This document shows, one piece after another, positions 50,419 through 54,331 of a stretch of DNA of 54,331 bases. The notes beneath the pieces are model-generated. The model had not been told where the DNA came from. It searched no databases and saw only the letters and a list, made by a program, of their open reading frames with translations. Source of the DNA: Chloroflexota bacterium (GTDB lineage: Bacteria; Chloroflexota; Anaerolineae; UBA1429). Position numbers and translations under genes: made by a program. Within the stretch, counting starts at the first letter, position 1, and the number at the start of each line of letters is the position of its first letter. The DNA lies in assembly GCA_012841405.1 (NCBI GenBank), contig DUUT01000110.1:1-54331 (forward strand), written 5' to 3'.

Positions 50419-50958
50419 CTAGTTGCCGTCCGCATCGTGATCGAGGAGCTTGGCCAACGCCGCGAACCTCGGATCCACTCGCGATAGGTCACAGGTACAC
50501 GTCTCAATGTTACGGTTCACGCCACACTCGGGGCAGAGCCCCTTGCAGCCCGGCCGACAGAGGTTGAGGTCGGCCGTCGCCGTCACGGCGTACTGTCGTA
50601 ACACTTCGGTCAGGTCGAGGATATGGTGCTCATCGATGACCACCTCGGGCCCATAGTCTTCCCCGATGGGAAGCTTGACCCCCGTCTCGACGTCGATCGA
50701 CGGCACATACTCCTCTTCGAACTCGTAAGCCATTTCTGCACTGGCGACCTCGAGACAGCGTCGGCACTCGAAGGCCAGCGTCATCTGCGCACTCCCTACG
50801 GCCAGTATCCCCTCGATGGTGCGCAGCAAGCGCACCTCTCCTTCAATGTGTACCGGCCCGGGGTTGTTCTCGTCGATATCGTACAGGTCACCAACGATAT
50901 CATAGTGGCGAGAGGCGCCGATGCCCTCTTTGATCAACTGCGCCACATTATACTGCAT
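50419..50958 (-). CDS. DUF177/YceD-family protein (23S rRNA accumulation)
   Basis: The 179-residue protein starts at ATG 50958 behind GGTGGAGA; the longer frame crosses a perfect promoter. The family pattern is seen in GEVRLLRTIEGILAVGSAQMTLAFECRRCLE and in the C-terminal metal-binding-like CRPGCKGLCPECGVNRN. YceD proteins are tied to 23S rRNA maturation and are co-transcribed with rpmF, as here. Confidence 0.92.
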   Translation of the reverse strand: MQYNVAQLIKEGIGASRHYDIVGDLYDIDENNPGPVHIEGEVRLLRTIEGILAVGSAQMTLAFECRRCLEVASAEMAYEFEEEYVPSIDVETGVKLPIGEDYGPEVVIDEHHILDLTEVLRQYAVTATADLNLCRPGCKGLCPECGVNRNIETCTCDLSRVDPRFAALAKLLDHDADGN

Positions 50959-50992
50959 GGTATCTCCACCCGTACCAACTTGACTCCCGCAG

Positions 50993-51021
50993 ATTATAAG
51001 CTGGCAGTAGGGCGGTGTCAA
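50993..51021 (-). promoter_or_regulatory. Consensus promoter of DUF177-rpmF
   Basis: TTGACA (51021-51016), a 17-bp spacer and TATAAT (50998-50993) match the sigma70 consensus at all twelve positions. This is the strongest promoter seen in the window, fitting ribosomal-protein expression. Confidence 0.9.
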
Positions 51022-51061
51022 AAGGGGAGGCTCTCGGCCTACCCTACCCACGGAGCGCCCG

Positions 51062-51640
51062 CTAGGCGCCAATGGCGACGCCGCTCGGCGGCGAACCTGC
51101 GTCCCCCGCCGTATCGCCATCCGCCGTCACCTCCGAGCCCTCGTCTCGGGCCGCGGCCTGGCGCGCGGCAGCCTCCTCTGCGGCCTCTCGTTCGGCACGG
51201 CGCGCGGCCAGGGTCTCGATGCCGCGCTGGATCACCCGTGCGAGCTCGCTCACCGTGCGCTCCAGCTCGCGGAGCTGCTCTTCGGCGTAGGCGTCCGCAC
51301 CGACGGTCACCTGCGCCGCCTGCTCGTACGCCGCGCTCAGCATGGCCTCTGCCTCCGCTCGCGCCCACGATCGCACCGCGTCCTCGTCGAGCATGCGTTC
51401 GGCCTCATCCCGCGCCTGCAGAATGATGCGCCGCGCCTCCTCCTGCGCCCTGGCGAGCACGCGGTCGCGCTCCGCCTGCACCTCGGCGGCCTCCTGAATC
51501 TCCTTCGGGATAGAGATGCGCATCTGGTCGATGATGTTCAGCAGCATCTCCTCATCGACCAGCACCTTGCGCCCCACCGGCGACCGCCAACCGCGCTCGA
51601 CGAGGTCCTCCAGCCGGTCCACGAGATGCAGGATGTCGAT
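51062..51640 (-). CDS. Coiled-coil protein (DivIVA/ATP-synthase-b-like), possible ATC start
   Basis: This protein of about 192 residues is mostly a charged coiled coil (EIQEAAEVQAERDRVLARAQEEARRIILQARDEAERML, ELERTVSELARVIQRGIETL) with an acidic disordered tail. It follows coaD, as in many Chloroflexota and Firmicutes, where similar DivIVA-like or 'ATPase' proteins occur. The only standard start is GTG 51622, which lacks a ribosome-binding site. An AAGGAG sits 8 bases before the in-frame ATC at 51640, which would give I/M-DILHLVDRLEDLVERG. As far as I recall, homologs begin with a very similar MD(I/V)L.LIDRLE sequence. I therefore extend the gene to the ATC. Function is unknown; it may be a polarity or envelope scaffold. 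Confidence 0.75.
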   Translation of the reverse strand: MDILHLVDRLEDLVERGWRSPVGRKVLVDEEMLLNIIDQMRISIPKEIQEAAEVQAERDRVLARAQEEARRIILQARDEAERMLDEDAVRSWARAEAEAMLSAAYEQAAQVTVGADAYAEEQLRELERTVSELARVIQRGIETLAARRAEREAAEEAAARQAAARDEGSEVTADGDTAGDAGSPPSGVAIGA

Positions 51641-51645
51641 GGCGG

Positions 51646-52143
51646 CTACTCCTTTCCGCAGGGCGGCAAAGCCAACCGCCGGCGCAGCGCCTCCTCCACA
51701 TGGGCCGGCACCAGTCGCGCCACCGACCCACCCGACGAAGCCACATCCTTCACGATGGAGGAGCTGATAAAGGTGTACTCCAGACTCGTCATCAGGCAGA
51801 GGGTCTCGATTTCAGGCGCCAGTCGGCTGTTCATCAGCGCCATCTGGTACTCGTACTCGAAATCCGTGATGGCGCGCAAGCCGCGTACCATGACCTGAGC
51901 GCCCACCTGCCGAACGAAATCCACCGTCAGCCCACTATAGCGTGCCACCTCCACATTGGGGAGGTGTTCCAGCGCATGGCGCATCAGCGCGACGCGCTCT
52001 TCCACAGAAAAGAGCACGTTCTTTGGAGGGCTGTCATAGACAGCCACCACGACGCTGCCAAAGAGCGCATGCGCCCGCTCAGCGATGTCGATATGACCGA
52101 AATGGACGGGATCAAATGTACCGGGATAGACGGCGATGGTCAC
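51646..52143 (-). CDS. coaD: Phosphopantetheine adenylyltransferase
   Basis: The 165-residue enzyme starts at GTG 52143 behind GGAGG. It transfers AMP to 4'-phosphopantetheine in coenzyme A synthesis. The nucleotidyltransferase motif is YPGTFDPVHFGHIDIAERA and the ISSS motif is in YTFISSSIVKDVASSGG. VMVRGLRAITDFEYEYQMALMN is also typical. It lies 12 bp after recG. Confidence 0.97.
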   Translation of the reverse strand: MTIAVYPGTFDPVHFGHIDIAERAHALFGSVVVAVYDSPPKNVLFSVEERVALMRHALEHLPNVEVARYSGLTVDFVRQVGAQVMVRGLRAITDFEYEYQMALMNSRLAPEIETLCLMTSLEYTFISSSIVKDVASSGGSVARLVPAHVEEALRRRLALPPCGKE

Positions 52144-52155
52144 AGGGACCTCCAG

Positions 52156-54331
52156 TTATGAGAGATCAGCGGGCGCCCAAAAGTAGTCCACGCTGGTGGC
52201 GAGGGCACGGTGCTCTGGCAAGGCGAGGTCCGGGTCGCGCTCAAAGAGGGCCATGGCGGCGGCACGTGCCCGCTCGAGGACGGCCCTGTCGCTGAGCCGC
52301 GCCACCTTGAGTGCCGGCAGCCCATGCTGCCGCACGCCGAAAAAGTCACCGGGGCCGCGCATCTCCAGATCCCGCTCCGCCAGGGCAAAGCCATCGCTGG
52401 TCTCTTCCATGATGCGCAGGCGCTGCAGCCCCTCATCCGAGGGGTCATCGGAGAGCAGGATGCAGTACGATCGGTGCGCACCGCGCCCCACGCGCCCCCG
52501 GAACTGGTGTAACTGCGCCAAGCCAAAGCGGTCGGCGCCCTCCACGAGGACGACGGTGGCGTTCGGCACATCGATCCCGACCTCGATGACCGAGGTCGAA
52601 ACGAGCACGTGGTACGTGCCCCGGCGGAAATCGGCCATCACCTGCTCCTTCTCATCGGCACTCATGCGCCCATGGAGCAGGCCCAAGTTGAGCTGGGGAA
52701 AGACATCACGCTGCAGGCGCGCATGCTCCTCAACGGCAGCTTTGGCTTCCGTCTTGTCGCTCTCCTCGACCAGCGGGCAGATGATGAACGCCTGCCGGCC
52801 CTCGCGCACCTGGGTGCGGATAAATGTATAGATGCGCTCGCGACTCCGGGCGTCGCGCACCGCCGTGACGACGGGCTGGCGGTTCGGTGGCATCTCGTCT
52901 AGCACCGACACGTCGAGATCGCCATAGACGGTAAGCGCCAGGGTGCGCGGAATCGGCGTCGCACTCATGACCAGCGTGTGCGGCTGGCGTTCGCCGCCCT
53001 TGTCGCGCAGCGCCGCACGCTGCATCACGCCAAAGCGATGCTGCTCATCCACCACGGCCAAGCCCAGATCCGCCATCTCGACGGTCTCTTGGATCAGCGC
53101 GTGGGTGCCGATGAGCACCTGGGCCTCGCCGGTGCGCGCCATCTCGCGCACGCGCTCCTTTTCCGACTCGGGCATCCCCCCGAGGAGCAGCGCACAACGC
53201 ACCGCGTGCGGCCCCACAAAGACCGAGGTCAGCGTCTCATAGTGCTGTTCCGCGAGGATGGCCGTGGGGGCCATGACGGCCGCCTGCCGCCCACTGCGCA
53301 CCGCCGCGAGGATGGCGGCCGCCGCCACGATCGTCTTGCCCGAGCCCACGTCGCCCTGCAGCAGCCGGCTCATGGGGATCGGCGTGGCCATATCCGCAAG
53401 AATCTCGTCGATCGCGCGGCGCTGCGCGCCCGTCAATGGAAACGGGAGGCTGGCGATAAAGGCATCGCGCTCCTCCGCGGGCAGCACCATCGCTGCGGAG
53501 GTCTGCGAGCGCCACGCGCGACGCTGCCGCAGCACACCGAGTTGCAGCAACAGGAACTCGTCAAAGCAGAGCCGGTGCCGGGCGCGCTCTAGGGCTTTGT
53601 GGCTGTCGGGAAAGTGCATCTGCATGAGCGCTTCGCCGATGCCCAGCAGCCCCTCGGACGCGATGAGGTCCGCGGGCAGGGGGTCGATGACCCGGCTGGC
53701 AAAGCCATCGAGCGCCCCCTTGATGATGCGCCGCAACCAGCGCCCGCTCACGCCCTCCGTGAGCGGATAGACGGGCACGAGGCGCCCCGTGTGGAGCAGA
53801 TCGCGCTGTAGCGGCTCCCACTCGGGGGAGGTAAAGAGGAGGCGTCCCAGGTACTCGTCCACCTTGCCGCTGACGACGATCTCCATGCCGGGGCGAAAGC
53901 GCTTTTCGAGGTAGGGTTGGTTGAACCACCGCGCCTCGATGGTGCCGGTACCATCCGACAGCGCCACCCGCACAATCGTCCGCCCGTTGCGAAGGCGCTG
54001 CAACTTGACCTTGGAGACGACACCGACGATGGTCACCTCGTCGCCATACGAGAGGCGGTTGATGGTACGTAGCGCCGAATAGTCGTCGTACCGCCGAGGG
54101 TAGTAGGTGATCAGATCGCGAATCTCGTGGAGACCGAGCCGGGCGAGCCGTTCCTGATTCACCGTGCTCACGCCGCGGAGGGTCGTTAGGGGTGAACCGA
54201 GATCGACAGCCTTGGCCGAGCGGGCGCCACGCCGGGGGGACCGCCGCGGCGCAGCCGGCTCGTCCGCTGTGGCGGACGCCTCGCCGTCGTCGGACGCGTC
54301 CGCCCGTGGCGGCGCATCGTCATCCTCCGGC
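52156..54331 (-). CDS. recG: ATP-dependent DNA helicase RecG, 5' end outside window
   Basis: RecG reverses stalled replication forks and processes Holliday junctions. The frame stays open past GTG 54171 to the window edge. The upstream residues read GSPLTTLRGVS and then STVNQERLARLGL, i.e. the wedge-domain start (family: LRGVGxxxAxxLxxLGI), preceded by an Ala/Asp/Arg-rich linker. The GTG at 54171 is therefore internal, and the gene is truncated at its 5' end. Visible motifs are Walker A GDVGSGKTIVAAAAIL, DEQHRFG, MSATPIPRTLA, VGIDVPNATVVLVEGADRFG and QFRGRVGRGAHRSYC. The end of the gene is 12 bp from coaD. Confidence 0.96.
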   Translation of the reverse strand, partial: PEDDDAPPRADASDDGEASATADEPAAPRRSPRRGARSAKAVDLGSPLTTLRGVSTVNQERLARLGLHEIRDLITYYPRRYDDYSALRTINRLSYGDEVTIVGVVSKVKLQRLRNGRTIVRVALSDGTGTIEARWFNQPYLEKRFRPGMEIVVSGKVDEYLGRLLFTSPEWEPLQRDLLHTGRLVPVYPLTEGVSGRWLRRIIKGALDGFASRVIDPLPADLIASEGLLGIGEALMQMHFPDSHKALERARHRLCFDEFLLLQLGVLRQRRAWRSQTSAAMVLPAEERDAFIASLPFPLTGAQRRAIDEILADMATPIPMSRLLQGDVGSGKTIVAAAAILAAVRSGRQAAVMAPTAILAEQHYETLTSVFVGPHAVRCALLLGGMPESEKERVREMARTGEAQVLIGTHALIQETVEMADLGLAVVDEQHRFGVMQRAALRDKGGERQPHTLVMSATPIPRTLALTVYGDLDVSVLDEMPPNRQPVVTAVRDARSRERIYTFIRTQVREGRQAFIICPLVEESDKTEAKAAVEEHARLQRDVFPQLNLGLLHGRMSADEKEQVMADFRRGTYHVLVSTSVIEVGIDVPNATVVLVEGADRFGLAQLHQFRGRVGRGAHRSYCILLSDDPSDEGLQRLRIMEETSDGFALAERDLEMRGPGDFFGVRQHGLPALKVARLSDRAVLERARAAAMALFERDPDLALPEHRALATSVDYFWAPADLS

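Overview
The window is GC-rich bacterial chromosome that looks like Chloroflexota (Anaerolineae-type). The evidence is the cell-envelope logic (type IV pilus genes with no secretin), the housekeeping block recG-coaD-coiled-coil protein-DUF177-rpmF-Asp23-nusB-tatA-tatC, a membrane pyrophosphatase, and many threonine/proline-rich surface proteins. This placement is inference from gene content; no 16S rRNA or tRNA gene was seen.

Region 1 (1-8412, minus strand) is a probable metal or metal-cofactor uptake operon. A near-consensus promoter at 8385-8412 leads into a structured leader (8257-8362) and an intrinsic terminator (8199-8237), i.e. a riboswitch-like attenuator. Then come a giant lipoprotein (three sulfite-oxidase-fold, 'Oxidored_molyb'-like repeats plus two BtuF/FecB-like binding domains), a FecCD-type permease, its ATPase, an AmmeMemoRadiSam-like radical SAM enzyme, an unrecognised 379-residue protein and, after a gap, a second binding lipoprotein cut by the window edge.

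Region 2 (8700-13008) holds an SPFH protein, a divergent dUTPase-like protein, a membrane TPR/HEAT protein and an OmpR-type response regulator.

Region 3 (13170-32717) is a signalling and type IV pilus locus. It encodes a REC-GAF-HD-GYP protein, a REC-histidine kinase, a REC-PilB fusion, PilC, two minor pseudopilins, two tandem PilX-like surface proteins, a PilN fused to six PPC-like repeats, a PilO with a TPR tail, a TPR/LysM protein, PilM, PilD, PilT and a major pilin. Three promoters here (before HD-GYP, REC-PilB and the pilin) share tandem TTAACG-like boxes on an exact 11-bp period, 20-21 bp upstream of a -10 element. This suggests one OmpR/PhoB-family regulon, possibly controlled by the regulator at 12298.

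Region 4 (32743-47709) is metabolic: glyA with an attenuator leader, an RsmC/RlmG-like methyltransferase, a fucose/arabinose isomerase-like protein, hppA, an MFS transporter, a DapA-family aldolase, a flavin reductase-like protein, an M20 amidohydrolase overlapping a GH1 beta-glucosidase, bcp, and a cPGPS-like P-loop protein.

Region 5 (47733-54331, minus strand) is housekeeping: tatC, tatA, nusB, Asp23, rpmF, DUF177, a coiled-coil protein that may start at ATC, coaD, and recG running off the window end.

A dispersed roughly 130-bp repeat (R1, five copies, one orientation, with CTAG-ended imperfect terminal inverted repeats) sits at the 3' ends of plus-strand genes and in four cases supplies their TAG stop codon. 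A second, looser repeat (R2) occurs near 8500, 22950 and perhaps 46300.
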